The position numbers were made by a program, and so were the translations under genes. From NCBI GenBank assembly GCA_013423325.1, contig BLJB01000064.1, forward strand, positions 508,985 to 572,984: 64,000 nt of DNA, in the 5' to 3' direction. Positions 32,720 through 43,225 of the stretch are shown one piece after another. Source of the DNA: Usnea hakonensis (taxonomy: Eukaryota > Ascomycota > Lecanoromycetes > Lecanorales > Parmeliaceae). A model generated the notes under the pieces. That model was not told where the DNA came from. It searched no databases and saw only the letters and a program-made list of their open reading frames with translations. Positions within the stretch are counted from its first letter, which is position 1, and each line of letters starts with the position of its first letter.

Positions 32720-34298
32720 CACCTCACAGCAGCATTCTGACTCGGGAAATATGACGGAGAATACTGAGTCGAGCAGTCCACCAGTTGTCAATACCCTCGG
32801 AAATGATCTTGAAAAGGCTTTGAATTTGCTCAAAGCAAAAGATGATACCTCACGTTTCGTCGGACTGGCGTTATTGAAACCTGTCCTTGAACGAGAACTC
32901 AGCAGAATAAGTGACACAGAAGAGGGGGGAGTGCGTGCGGTGATAGAACAGTGCTGGCACGCAATACCTACCAAGTTCTTAGATCGACTCTTGAAGGCCA
33001 AGCCGGAAGGCAAGAAGACAAAGGAGGAAGCTGGGAATTTGGTGAGTCTGGCGGTGGCAGTGTTACATGCGTTTATGACGATTTTGGATGCCCCCGAGAA
33101 GGATGAGCGGTTTGTGGGTCGAGTGCCACCGTTGATGTCTGCCTTGCGATCCACGCAGTCAAGGACGACCACCCAGATCATGCAAATACTCGCTACTCTG
33201 ACAACTACAACCGAAGGCTCACAAGTTGTTTTCAGCGCAAGAGATAAAGAGGAGAAGAGGGATCAGAAGCCTGAATCGTACATCTTTGTCACAGTGCTAC
33301 TGATTGACATCCGCTCCACCATTCCCTCTCTGCAGGAGAAGCTGCATTCCGCCGAATACTCCGAGATCTCAGAGCGATTAGTCAGAGCCTACGATGTAAT
33401 CTCCGCCTTTATCGGTTTTCTCGTGCAGAGTCTTGAGGCAATGGACAGTGACGATGAAGATGGGGCCGCCAGCCCTGCATTTTCTGTACCTATGCCTGTC
33501 GACCTCCTCATGAAGCTTCGAGCGAACATCTCAGAAGTAATGTCTTTGACTATCGAACATCTCCGCGACCGCTACGACTCTTCAACGGCGGGCGCCGCTG
33601 GCCTTCATCCCTCTGCGCGCACTCGCAGCGAAGGATCGACCAACCCTCTTCCAATAGCTTGGGAAACATCGACCGGAATGTCAAAGGACCCATTGACACT
33701 CTCCCAGCTTCGTGCATTGTCCCTATGGCTACGCGACGAAGAAAACGACGCGTTGCGCCGAGAAGCTTCTGGTGTAACGGACGTCTGCCTTGCCCTGTAC
33801 CAGGACACATCTGATCAAGACTTCCGATTTCCAGTCTTACTATTCCTCGAAGCCATCATCGAAATCCCCGAAGGCGTCGAGTCCTTCCTCCGCGAAGAAG
33901 GCTGGGCCATCCTCGCCGCCGACCTACAAGCCATACCGTCCATCCCACCAGAGCACGCCCGCGGCATCGAGATCGTTCGCGTACTTCTAGCAGTCGTGGA
34001 ATACGACGTCACCGGCCCCTCAAAGGAGGAATGGATGCCCATCGTCGACCTAGCGCGCCAATCCATCGTACACGCACCCTCCGCCACGGACCTAGAACTC
34101 GGCATAGCAATCTGCCAACTCGCCGTCGAGCTCCTAGTCCGGGCCCCTCGAGGCGTCAGGAATCGGAAAAGGAATGCCGTGACGGAGATGCGAAAATATG
34201 CGGATGCATTATTGGCAAAAATGGATGGTGCTGAAAGCGGCGGTGTCAGAGACGGATTGGAGGAAGTGGTGCAGGGATTGGACGGTCTGAAGTTTTGA
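32697..34298 (+). CDS. Neurochondrin-family armadillo-like protein
   Basis: A single exon of 533 codons. The N-terminal part has LEKALNLLKAKDDTSRFVGL followed by LALLKPVL, the opening of the neurochondrin family; the rest is alpha-helical with repeated leucine-rich segments such as FRFPVLLFLEAIIEIPEG. An acidic insert (AMDSDDEDGA) and a Ser-rich loop lie in the middle. The ATG at 32697 gives the longest product; the ATG at 32751 (MTENTESSS) begins closer to the conserved part and would avoid overlap with the small upstream frame. Fungal members are poorly studied; a scaffold role is inferred from the fold. Stop TGA at 34298. Confidence 0.8.
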   Translation: MPKDSILDTSQQHSDSGNMTENTESSSPPVVNTLGNDLEKALNLLKAKDDTSRFVGLALLKPVLERELSRISDTEEGGVRAVIEQCWHAIPTKFLDRLLKAKPEGKKTKEEAGNLVSLAVAVLHAFMTILDAPEKDERFVGRVPPLMSALRSTQSRTTTQIMQILATLTTTTEGSQVVFSARDKEEKRDQKPESYIFVTVLLIDIRSTIPSLQEKLHSAEYSEISERLVRAYDVISAFIGFLVQSLEAMDSDDEDGAASPAFSVPMPVDLLMKLRANISEVMSLTIEHLRDRYDSSTAGAAGLHPSARTRSEGSTNPLPIAWETSTGMSKDPLTLSQLRALSLWLRDEENDALRREASGVTDVCLALYQDTSDQDFRFPVLLFLEAIIEIPEGVESFLREEGWAILAADLQAIPSIPPEHARGIEIVRVLLAVVEYDVTGPSKEEWMPIVDLARQSIVHAPSATDLELGIAICQLAVELLVRAPRGVRNRKRNAVTEMRKYADALLAKMDGAESGGVRDGLEEVVQGLDGLKF

Positions 34299-34693
34299 TA
34301 CTTCGATAGAGTGATACCCTAGTTCATCACATCTATAGTCGCAGATCTCCCTAATAAAGGCTTGATTCACTGGCTGTCTTGCTTGCTTATCGGAAAGCGT
34401 TCCGTAGCGAGAAACTTTTCCTCTTTTCACGAGCAAATTGACTCATGCAAGATATCTCTTCTCTCATAAAAACAAACCAAAACCAAGCTTCTAACCACAT
34501 CTTGACATGACAAAAGACAGCACGCTGGACTAGATATCCAACCAAAAAGCCAGACAGAGAGATGTTTGACTAGCGTGGTCTTCAGCCCTACGAGCCGGGC
34601 AGAAAGATCACGTGCTCAGGTGGTGAGACATAACACGCGACTCTGATCACCACATACGAAATTCATCAAAGATTCATCACCAACTCCATCGCT
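34299..34693. other. Intergenic between neurochondrin-like and phosphatase genes
   Basis: About 395 bp holding the 3' end of one gene and the promoter of the next. Nothing else seen. Confidence 0.5.
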
Positions 34694-35540
34694 ATGTCCG
34701 TCCCCGACCCCAGACCTACACTCACAAAAATAATGATTGAAAAAGCTTTATGGAACTGCTGCGTCTCCCTCGCGCTGACGGAAATAATGCCGAATCTTTA
34801 CTTGGGCGGGTATGTTTAGTAATCCCCCGACTCCTATCAAGTACCTTCGCACCCTTTCACTGCATCTATGTTTCAAAGAAAGCAAAAAGGAAAAGAAACC
34901 CTTTTTCCAAGTCTGTAGGCTCATGAGTAAAAAACGTTCCCAGCTATCTAGCCGCTTCAAACATCGACTCCCTCCGCTCCACCGACATAAATTTCGTCCT
35001 TACAGTAATGAACTCCGACCTATCGGCCCCGACCCTCCAAGAGCATCTGGACATGGGTATCGTGACGGCGCGTTTCGACAAGAATGACAAACCGGCCGAG
35101 GATATGCTCTCTATTTTCGGCGCCACGTGCGATCTGATTGAAGAGAAGAGGGCCGAGGGGAAGAAGGTACTCGTGCATTGCAGGATGGGAATTAGTCGAA
35201 GTGTTACTTTGGTCATGGCTTACCGTATGTCTCAATGTTCCCCGTTGTTTTTTGAAGGATGGCTTGTTATGGGCTTCTATTGATGAGGCTGACTGGCTTG
35301 ATATCCTTCGTAGTAATGCGAGCGTGGGGCGTGGGATTCGCCGAGGCGCAGATCTTCGTAAAGGGCAAGAGACCAATGGCGAGCCCAAATCGTGGATTTT
35401 GTGAGCAGCTAAGGGTCTGGCAGGCGTGCGAGTATGGTGTGGAACAGATTGTAGATGGTGAGAGGAGAGACAAGGCGCCGTATGCAGAGTGGAAAAGAAG
35501 TGTGGGCATCGAAGCCGCGGGTAAACCAGAACAGAGTTGA
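34694..35540 (+). CDS. Dual-specificity protein phosphatase
   Basis: Three exons, 34694-34809, 34944-35224 and 35314-35540, give 207 residues. The first exon ends inside MPNLYLGGYLAA, the typical entry to a DSP domain. The active-site loop is VHCRMGISRSVT, with the catalytic cysteine and arginine of HCX5R, and an aspartate in FDKNDKP can act as general acid. The C-terminal part contains MRAWGVGFAEAQIFVKGKRP and FCEQLRVW as expected for DSPs. It dephosphorylates phospho-Ser/Thr and phospho-Tyr substrates; the target, perhaps a MAP kinase, is not known. The stop lies only 37 bp from the stop of the oppositely oriented sin1 gene, so their 3' ends probably overlap. Confidence 0.88.
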
Positions 35541-35577
35541 CGTTTGATCGACAAAAGTTGTTCCAATGGTCCACACA

Positions 35578-38232
35578 TTAACCTAATGCCTGATGTTGCT
35601 CATACGGTTCCATGCCCTTTCTGATCTCTTCCACAATTTCCGCAGCATCGACCGTGCTCTGTGCCTCGAAATCATAACGTTTCGTATCATCCTTTTCTCT
35701 TATGATAATCACCTGTTCGATCCAGAATGTTAGCGAATCGAATACTGTGCTATCCAAATCAGACGCTGACTTACTCGGAAAGTCTTCGGATGCCTCCTGC
35801 TAACTTTACACCCTACAATCATACTAAATGGCACTCGGCTGGTCTTGACACTGCTGTCGAACAAAGTCTTCCCCGTCTCCCCAGGTAAAATATGCATGTA
35901 ATCCTCGTCTATCAGCAGCACTCGTTGATGCGACGGCGCGAAAGACATTGGCTGCTTCCTAATGACATTATACTTCTTGTACTGAGCATTACTATTCAGG
36001 ATTTCAGAATTTTGAGCCAAAGGGTGCATTAGCCTTCCCTTCCTCTGTCCCTTCGATGGTATTTCCGCTTCCAGAACTAATGGCGCATTAGGCGAGCTGC
36101 TGCCCGGCGACCCTGCAAGACCGAGAGCGCCATCATAAGCGAACCTTCGGCGTACGAGATCAAGATCTGTGCGAGCGCCAAGAGATTCGACGGTTCGGTC
36201 TACTGGGGCAGTAGTGTTGGTGCCAGATACTTTCAAGATGTGGTATGATTTGTCCAATTTCCATCTTTTACAAACGGTATCGAGGACCTCGGCGAGGTAT
36301 GTGTCTGTGGTCACCTCTATGGTACTGATCTGGCTGAATGCTTCGAGACTTGTGAAGTGAATCTTCAGCATCTTAGGCGGACCTGTCCTCGGTGTTGAGT
36401 GAATTATAGGAACGGTTGGCTTGTCTGCTGGCACTGGTGCAGGTTTGCGAGGGGCTGTCGCGGCAAGCGGTGGTTCTTTCTTCTCGATCTGGCTCTGCCG
36501 CTGCGAAACCGGTTCGATCGCCTCCACTTTCGCTGCCTCTAAAAGTTTGTCGAATTTGGGAGTAAGCTTTTTGTTTTCCTGTATCTGAGCCGGAGTAGCC
36601 TCGACTAGAGCAAATTCATCATAAGGCTTCTCCCTGGACCTCCCTCGAGGACCACGATTGTTGTTCGAGGTGAAAGCAGCAACGGGCTGTGTTCGATTCA
36701 AAGGAGGAAAGTCGTATTCGACTTCTCCATCTTCAACCATTCGTAATACCCAAAGATTGACATTGAGCCTAGACTCGTCGATAGCGGGTTTCAGGCCTTC
36801 CTCACGATACCTCCATAAGCTCAACCCTATTGCATCTGCTACAGTGACCTGTGGAACTTCGCCGGAATCGGTAGCTTGCACCTTTTTTAGCAGAGGCATT
36901 TCAAACGGTTTGTTGGGTAATTCTGAGAAAGGTGCGTATATTCGGATATTGAGAGGGTCTAAAGCTCCTTTACCAGACAACCCAGCGAAAGCCTCCACAG
37001 GATTCTTGGGCTCAGATTTCCCAGCTTTCAAAGCTTGTCCCAGAAGACTGAGAGGTTGTAAGGTACTGATGGGCCGCGCTGGAGGCAAGACCTGAAGAAA
37101 AGACGACGACGCTTTCTTCAGCTTGCTTGGGGACTCTTTATTGACGTTCGGTGGTGGCGGCATGTCCGTTAATGATGAAGCAGCGAGGTTATCCAAGATT
37201 GACTCTGAGTCGGCCGTCTCTGCAAATTCAGAGGAAAGATCGCTTCTATCTGACTCTGCTTCCGAGTCTTCGTTGATCGTGGTGGTCAAATTGCGCATTT
37301 GCTGCCGCTCATCCTCTTTGTGTTTTTCAGTCAGGAGGCTACCAGCTTTGGCTGCCTTGATAGGATTGGTCTGTTTGCGCCTTGCTCCGAAGATTAAAGG
37401 ATCGAGCTCATTCTCGGACGACATTTCACTACTTGTAGTCGTATCCCTTCTGGCCCTCTGCTTGACAGCCTCGACGCCTGTTAGAGATCCACTCCGTAGC
37501 CTACCCTCGTGTGATCGTCTGGATGGCGATGTGATAAGGACCTCAACTGTATCTTTCGCGAAAGAGCTGCGGATGGGTGACGACCCCGATCGATTCCTCA
37601 CAGGCATCTTTGCGAACTTGATTTGCTGCGCAGCCCTTGAGACTCAATTAGACCTCAAGGGCTGAAAGGAAATAGACAATATACTTACCGTCTGCTACCT
37701 TCAGCGTCCTCATCGCTCTCGTCGCTCAAATCGCTGCTGTCATCTTCATCGTGCTGCTCACGAAGCCGTCTCCTCTTCAGGTCTGGGCCCGGGCCAACCG
37801 TGTCAGTACTCCCTCGTCCTGTCACCATACCGCCTTCTTCATCCTCTTCCCCGAACCCGGCAGGAGTAATACCGCCTGATCTGGGAGGAGCAGCGAAGTA
37901 GTCGGAGGAGATGGCAGTTGGTATTGGCGGGGAGTAAGTCCCTTTAATGCCAGCTATGTCGGCAGTCCATCCTGCGGCACGGAAGCTGGGATCATTAAGA
38001 ACACTAGAATCGACATTGATGAGCCGCTCGCCAATGCCATCTTTATTATGGATCAAGTATGACGTTCGGAGCTGCCAAACGAGGAAGCTATTGATAGTCA
38101 GATCACAGGGCTTTCGAACGCAATTGCTGCTCGTGAAGCAAGCTGCTGAAAGAGTATGACTCGACGAAAGATCGGTTTCTGCACTATTCCAGTAAAAGGA
38201 CATACATACTCTTCGTTCTGTAGTAGAGCCAT
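35578..38232 (-). CDS. sin1: TORC2 subunit Sin1/Avo1
   Basis: Four exons, 38232-38210, 38087-37689, 37635-35775 and 35712-35578, join in phase to about 805 residues. The conserved N-terminus reads MALLQNEDFLVWQLRTSYLI then NKDGIGERLINVD. A basic and Ser-rich region follows (RRAAQQIKFAKMPVRNRSGS). The CRIM domain lies at about 365-470 (IRIYAPFSELPNKPFEM, SLWRYREEG), a Ras-binding-like domain at about 560-640, and a PH domain at the C-terminus ending KDDTKRYDFEAQ. Sin1 recruits AGC kinases to TORC2 through CRIM and binds membrane through PH. The last intron removes the junction after HPKTFR. The first exon is 23 nt, which simple ORF calling would miss. Confidence 0.93.
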
Positions 38233-38814
38233 TTGACCAGCATTAGACTTCTAGCTATTTGATTTAAAGGATTTGATTTCGAAAAAGTTCATATCATATT
38301 CGCGTCTCTGTGAACGGCAATGAAGTGTACGTAGATCAAGGCAATGAGAAGCTCTTGGGACAAACTGGTCTTTGATAGGCTTGCTCTTTCTACAATGTAG
38401 TAGTTTTACAGTCGCCTTGCCAAAGGGCGGGGCTAGGCTGCCGGATGTGAGTTGCTTGATAGAGCGAGGACACCAGTAAATACTTAAGGTAAGTACGCTA
38501 TTAGATGTGCACGAGGGGCGCTGAATAAGTCCAAAGAAATGATTCGTCTCCTCATTACATTAAGCAAGTCTTTTCTGAAAAGAAGGGCGGTATTGCCCCC
38601 TGGAGAGGCCCCGGAAAAAAAGGGGATTGTAGGCCGGTTTCCGCTAAGCTTTTCGCCACCGGAAAGCCCGCGCCGGAATACGTTGGTATTCCGCGCGCAA
38701 AAGCGCAAAACGTGGTGAATTATCCGCCTTCTGGACTACTTTTTATTGACTCAGGTACACTATATACGGAGTATCGCGAAACTGCCTAGAAGGTAAACCA
38801 AAAGACTCAAAATA
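38233..38814. promoter_or_regulatory. Divergent promoter region, sin1 / PRCC-family gene
   Basis: About 580 bp between two start codons facing away from each other. It holds a hairpin-capable inverted repeat, cggaatac-gttg-gtattccg (38674-38693), in a GC-rich patch (38580-38710), and an AT-rich, tatata-containing segment at 38758-38768 about 50 bp before the PRCC start. Confidence 0.5.
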
Positions 38815-40050
38815 ATGGCACTCGTCGACTACTCCGGGTCTGAATCTGAATCTGACTCAATCCATGAAGAGAAAGCCCCCTCCTCAGAATCTGCCAAACC
38901 CGTACCGATCTCCAACAAGCCTACTTTCCAAAAGGTCGTGGATCGCTCGAACCCTCACAAGATCAAAGTCACCCTCCCGGAACCAGCAAGAAATATTGCA
39001 GAAGATGGGGATTCGGAATCAGGCCCTCCCGCAAAGCGAGCTAAGACTGGCTCAAGTGGAATGGGCAGTTTCAACTCCTTCCTTCCCGCACCCAAGCGCA
39101 CGGCAGCACCAAATGGAGGATCCAGAGATGGTGGTATAAGGAGAGGTGGGCTGGCGGGCGGTGTCAACCTGAAGACAGGAGCTGCGCCCGGTTTCAACAG
39201 AGATCCTGCCCCAAACGTTGGGGAAAGCTCGGACTGGAACGGAGGCGCTGAAGCCTCATCAGTGGAGGAGATCCAAGGGCATGGCAGACATTCGGATACT
39301 ACAGAGTCAACAGCAACAGCAATAATCGATGCACCGAGTCCAGGAGTGGCTATAGAGTCGAAGAAGACGTCCACGATGTTCAGATCGTTGTCCGTCGCCA
39401 ACAAGAAGCCAAAAAAGAAGAAAGATACCCCTATAACCAGCCTCGGAGCAGCCAGCTCTTCAGACGCAGGCACGACTCCTCAGGCAAAATCGAAGCCCAA
39501 AGCATCATTATTCTCAGCTGGCGAAGAAACCCAAGAGTCTTCAAGCACCGGCTCAGTAACCAACGGAACATACCAACCCATAGTCTACAACGCCGACAAG
39601 CCAACAGTCACACCCACCCCAAACCTCTCCTCCGAAGACCCCAGCTTCTCCCAAGGCCACACACCTACCCACCCCACCGACCAAACCCCGCAAGACCAAC
39701 AACCCCAATCCCTCTCCGCCATAGCCACCGACCTCAACCTCTCCGCCTCCGCCAAACGCCAACTCCTCGGCCGGCACCACAAACCCAACCACCAACCCCA
39801 CCCCTCCCAAGCACCCACCAACCTCCCCAAAATCGTCAACTTCAACACCGACGAAGAATACGCAGCCAACGAACTGCTCCGGCAAGCAGGCGAAGCCGTC
39901 CAACATAACCCTGTGCGAGGCATCGCACCCGGTAAACATAGTTTAAAACAATTGGTGAATGCGGCTAGTAATCAGAAGGATGCGCTGGAGGAACATTTTG
40001 CGAGTGGGAGGAGGAATAAGAAGGAGGCGGGGAGTAAGTATGGTTGGTAA
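38815..40050 (+). CDS. PRCC-family nuclear protein
   Basis: One exon of 411 codons. It starts MALVDYSGSESESDS, as PRCC proteins do, and ends with the conserved block IVNFNTDEEYAANELLRQAG, then HNPVRGIAPGKHSLKQLVNA and EAGSKYGW. The middle is disordered, rich in Ser, Pro, Gln and Gly, with basic clusters (KKPKKKK) that fit nuclear import. The human relative associates with splicing factors and with MAD2B; the fungal role is inferred to be nuclear and RNA-related. The C-rich third-codon bias in 39590-39860 creates long antisense frames that are not genes. Confidence 0.88.
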   Translation: MALVDYSGSESESDSIHEEKAPSSESAKPVPISNKPTFQKVVDRSNPHKIKVTLPEPARNIAEDGDSESGPPAKRAKTGSSGMGSFNSFLPAPKRTAAPNGGSRDGGIRRGGLAGGVNLKTGAAPGFNRDPAPNVGESSDWNGGAEASSVEEIQGHGRHSDTTESTATAIIDAPSPGVAIESKKTSTMFRSLSVANKKPKKKKDTPITSLGAASSSDAGTTPQAKSKPKASLFSAGEETQESSSTGSVTNGTYQPIVYNADKPTVTPTPNLSSEDPSFSQGHTPTHPTDQTPQDQQPQSLSAIATDLNLSASAKRQLLGRHHKPNHQPHPSQAPTNLPKIVNFNTDEEYAANELLRQAGEAVQHNPVRGIAPGKHSLKQLVNAASNQKDALEEHFASGRRNKKEAGSKYGW

Positions 40051-41203
40051 GGGGCGAATTTGGTAAGGAGGGAGGAGGAACGAGGGAGGAGATAAGATAG
40101 TATAATGTGAGGAGATTTATATGGTGAAAAATGAAGATGGGAAGTAGCGTTGTACATACCCTTACGAAATTACGGAGCGACGAAAATATAGATACCCGTA
40201 GATTCAATCACGATGAATCAATCACCATGATCCCATAGAGGAGCCCATATTAATCGTGTGCTGCTGAATCCCTTCCCTAAGCTGGCCGGTCTCGCATACC
40301 TTGCATCTACATACATGCGTACAAAACGATAGCCTCAACAGATATTCGGACTGCCCATCGACCAACTAACCAACCAACCAACCAACCAACGAACAATAAG
40401 ACCTGAAATCGGAGAAACCAAAGCGTTTGCGTCCATTTTTACCGTACGCTGACTAGAAAGTCAACAAAAGTTAGCAGTGATGCGTGAATCAAGAGCAGCA
40501 GCAGTCATCGTGGCAAGAAGGTATGAATCAAAACAATATCATTGGATCTGTCTAAAGTATGTACGGTACAGACGATCCATCAAGAGCACCGATCTCCAAA
40601 TCCAATCTCAACTCAACGCCAATCCACAATGCGATAGAGACATCGTCAAGAACACCAATCTCCAATCCCAATCCCAACACAACGCCAATCCGCAATGCGA
40701 TAACAGATACCAAAGCCAACACCGACTCAGAAGGCATACACCAAATCACGCAACTCCATACCAACGCCGATACCCAAAACCCAATCCAGGACCAAAGCCA
40801 ATGCTGGCTCACCAGTCCGCTAAAATCCAACGCGTCGTTACAAAGTTGATGCTGCGGCCTAGAGGTCAGCAGTAGTGAAGTAAGAGGTGGATAGTGTGAC
40901 AAGCATACCTTTTCGCATCTCGTATGGCGCCACCACCCCCACCACCGCTGCCACCAATCCAATCAAAGATCCAGCCTGTGAGGTATCAGTACTCTGAACT
41001 TTACGATGATGGAGTAAGAGATCGATATTTTGTAGCGTGCATACCGTCACTCATGTCATTCACCTCTAGTATCGTTGCCGCCGCCATACTTGATCTTCCG
41101 GTTTTCCGCGTATTGTTGGCTCATCAAAACTCAGTTACCAAGGGGTTGGCCTCTTCAGTATGATTGATTTCGGGCAGAGTCAAGTCCAGTTTTATGGCTT
41201 GGC
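40051..41203. other. Intergenic with short repeats
   Basis: Contains an (AACC)n run at about 40362-40390 and a 66-bp imperfect tandem duplication (40581-40712). A plus-strand frame over the duplication (40477-40875) and its antisense frame have no recognisable domain. Confidence 0.5.
40581..40712 (+). repeat. 66-bp imperfect tandem duplication
   Basis: A unit beginning caagagcaccgatctcc at 40581 recurs as caagaacaccaatctcc at 40647. Sixty-six is a multiple of three, so a 22-residue repeat would stay in frame if the stretch were translated. Confidence 0.75.
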
Positions 41204-42166
41204 TTATGAAAGAGCTATGAGTAACCTGGCCTCAACGTCGTCGCTGCTGCTGCTGCTGCTATTGTTGTTGTGGTTGTTGAAGATATTAGGGCCATTGGTA
41301 TATCGCTTGTCGAGGAGGGCGGGATCGATGCAGAAATTGTTGTTTCCCTCTAGTGACATCGAGGAAGGAAGATGGTTGCCAAAGTCAGGCACTGGTACAT
41401 CATACCCGGAAAACCTCGAGGTGTAATAAGGTGAAGGGCCGGCGGGAGGATCGTTGAACATGGCTGTGAAAAAATCGTCCGGATGGGGATGTCTGGCTGG
41501 CAATGTCTGTTCAGCTGGCACGTATCCGTACGGAACGTATTCGTCCGGAGTACGATACGTTCTCACGGCCTCCGGAAAAACGTTCGGATGCAGCACGAAG
41601 GGATGTTGGGCCTCTGGAGGTGGCGGTTGTGGGCTTCCACCGTCGACCGCGCTTCTATCGTCCGTTGGCGTCGGTGGCCGTGGGTTGAGGGCTCTGCGGG
41701 GACGCTTGTTCAACGATCCCTTGGGTCTCCCCTTTTTCTTAGGCAACTTTTTTCAGCGGTCAGCGTAACTTCCCAATTAGAACACGAAGTGAAACGGAAG
41801 GAAAGGTTCAATAGACTGATGTCACATACTTTTGGCCCGTTATCTTTAGGGGCTTTTGGCTTGTTCATGGCTCCCATAGGTCTTCCCCTGGGGCCTCCTG
41901 TAAAACCTCTGCCACGGAATCTTGGATCCATAGACGATGTATCTATCTGAAAACCAGGTCAGTTTCAGGGGCCTTGATAGGCGCGTAACGGGGAATTCGA
42001 GACTCACTCTTGACTTTTTCTTTGGTGGAGGTTGGGCCCGGTGAACCGTAGGATCATTTCTCGGCGTGTTGTTGTTCATAATTGGCAAGGAGGCTGTCGC
42101 GTTGTTCATCGTGGGGAGATGGTTTGATAGGAATTGGTTGTCTGTAGTCGAATTCATTCTCCACAT
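41204..42166 (-). CDS. AT-hook protein
   Basis: Three exons, 42166-42008, 41946-41830 and 41746-41204, join in phase to 272 residues. Exon 1 ends with PPPKKKSR. Exon 2 carries PRGRPMGAMNKPKAP and exon 3 opens with KKKGRPKGSLNKRPRR, so each holds one AT-hook-like module of the form GRPxGxxNK. The rest is rich in Pro, Asn and Ser, with a six-serine run coded by a trinucleotide repeat near 41240-41260. AT hooks bind the minor groove of A/T-rich DNA, so a nuclear DNA-binding role is inferred. No other domain is seen; the C-terminus after the Ser run is less certain. All splice signals are canonical (GTGAGT, GTATGT; CTGAC branch sites). Confidence 0.75.
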
Positions 42167-43225
42167 CTTGCCAGCTGCTGTAAGAACCTATGGGGTTATA
42201 TCACTTGGGGTGAGGATGATGCAAGTGAGAAGGGAAAAATGTGCTATCCACTGTCGAGATGAAGAAATATGGATGGGATGTCAGTGAGAAGAGGAGAATG
42301 TACTATGCACTGTAGTGGTGAGAGACGATGTATGGGAGTTTATGTAGAAGAGAGAATGGAGAGAAGAATCTCTTCTCTCCTATATCTTTTCTGAACTGGA
42401 ATACTTGCTCAAAGAAGAGAGCCACAAAACCTCGTAGCCCCGCCCATTTTCACTTGACATGTTCCATACACTGCCTCAGACTACCAGCTAGGAACGCCAA
42501 ACGGTCTTTGTAAATACTTGCTCATGAGGAAAGTATATCAAAGTTTGATAGCCCCACCCATTTTCACATCAATATTTGTATATTTACTGTCTCGGACGGC
42601 CAGTCAGCGATATCAAAGGTGGTTTTCTCAATACTCGCTCATGAGGAAAAACCACGCGTAGCGTAGGCCCCCTTTTTTTTTTTCTCGAAATTTTCCAATT
42701 AAACGCTAGCGAAAATTTGTTGATATTGGATGAAAACACCAGCGAACGATGGCAAAGGGCTTTATTTTCCATCTGAATGTAATCAGATTCTTTTGATGAT
42801 GATGGAAAAGACGAGCTGGCGATGGCAAACCCCCATTTTTCTGTCAAACGCTAAGAAAAATCTGTTTACGTTGGCTGAGAAGCCCCGCCGGCGATGCCCA
42901 AAGCCTCTTTTCTTCCATCAAGTGGAAATTTTTGATGGCGTCGGTGACTCAGAAAACTTGCTCAATTAACCTGCTCATGGCGGCAGGAAGGGTTGAGCCA
43001 AGACATGTCAAAACTTCACGTCGGTGACACGGTAGGTCGCGGTCCGTCGACGCGTCAGGGAAAGAATTCCGCGGTGAGATAGAGTACAATAAATGTCGCT
43101 ATTCGAATAGGCACATCAGTATGGAAAGCTCAGTGAAAGTCTTATGATGAATGGAGAAGCGAAGATATGGACTGAAAAAGATGTTTGTTTATACTCTATC
43201 GCGCCTGCCATAATTGACCGTATCC
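42167..43225. other. Intergenic upstream of AT-hook gene and downstream of mdn1
   Basis: Holds the degenerate array described separately; a purine-rich GAGA stretch at about 42340-42390 lies in the AT-hook promoter region. No gene seen. Confidence 0.5.
42430..42970. repeat. Degenerate tandem array
   Basis: Two diverged units of about 115 bp, 42434-42535 and 42548-42652, share tagcccc.cccattttcac and ctcatgagga. Two more, beginning aaacgcta at 42701 and 42846, share a layout of aaacgct, agcga.gatg.caaag and ccatc. The copies are old and no transposon ends are visible. Confidence 0.55.

Noticed and set aside
37123..37665. 180-codon plus-strand frame inside sin1
   Set aside because: It is antisense to the Ser-rich coding part of Sin1, has no motif, and Ser codons on one strand tend to keep the opposite strand open.
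39553..39939. Two long minus-strand frames over the PRCC-family gene, rich in Gly, Val and Trp
   Set aside because: They mirror the C-rich third codon positions of the PRCC gene; their composition is that of an antisense frame of Pro/Gln/Asn-rich coding sequence.
40477..40875. Protein gene with a 22-residue Asn/Gln repeat
   Set aside because: The frame has no recognisable domain and no supporting splice or start context; the repeat is kept as a DNA feature only.
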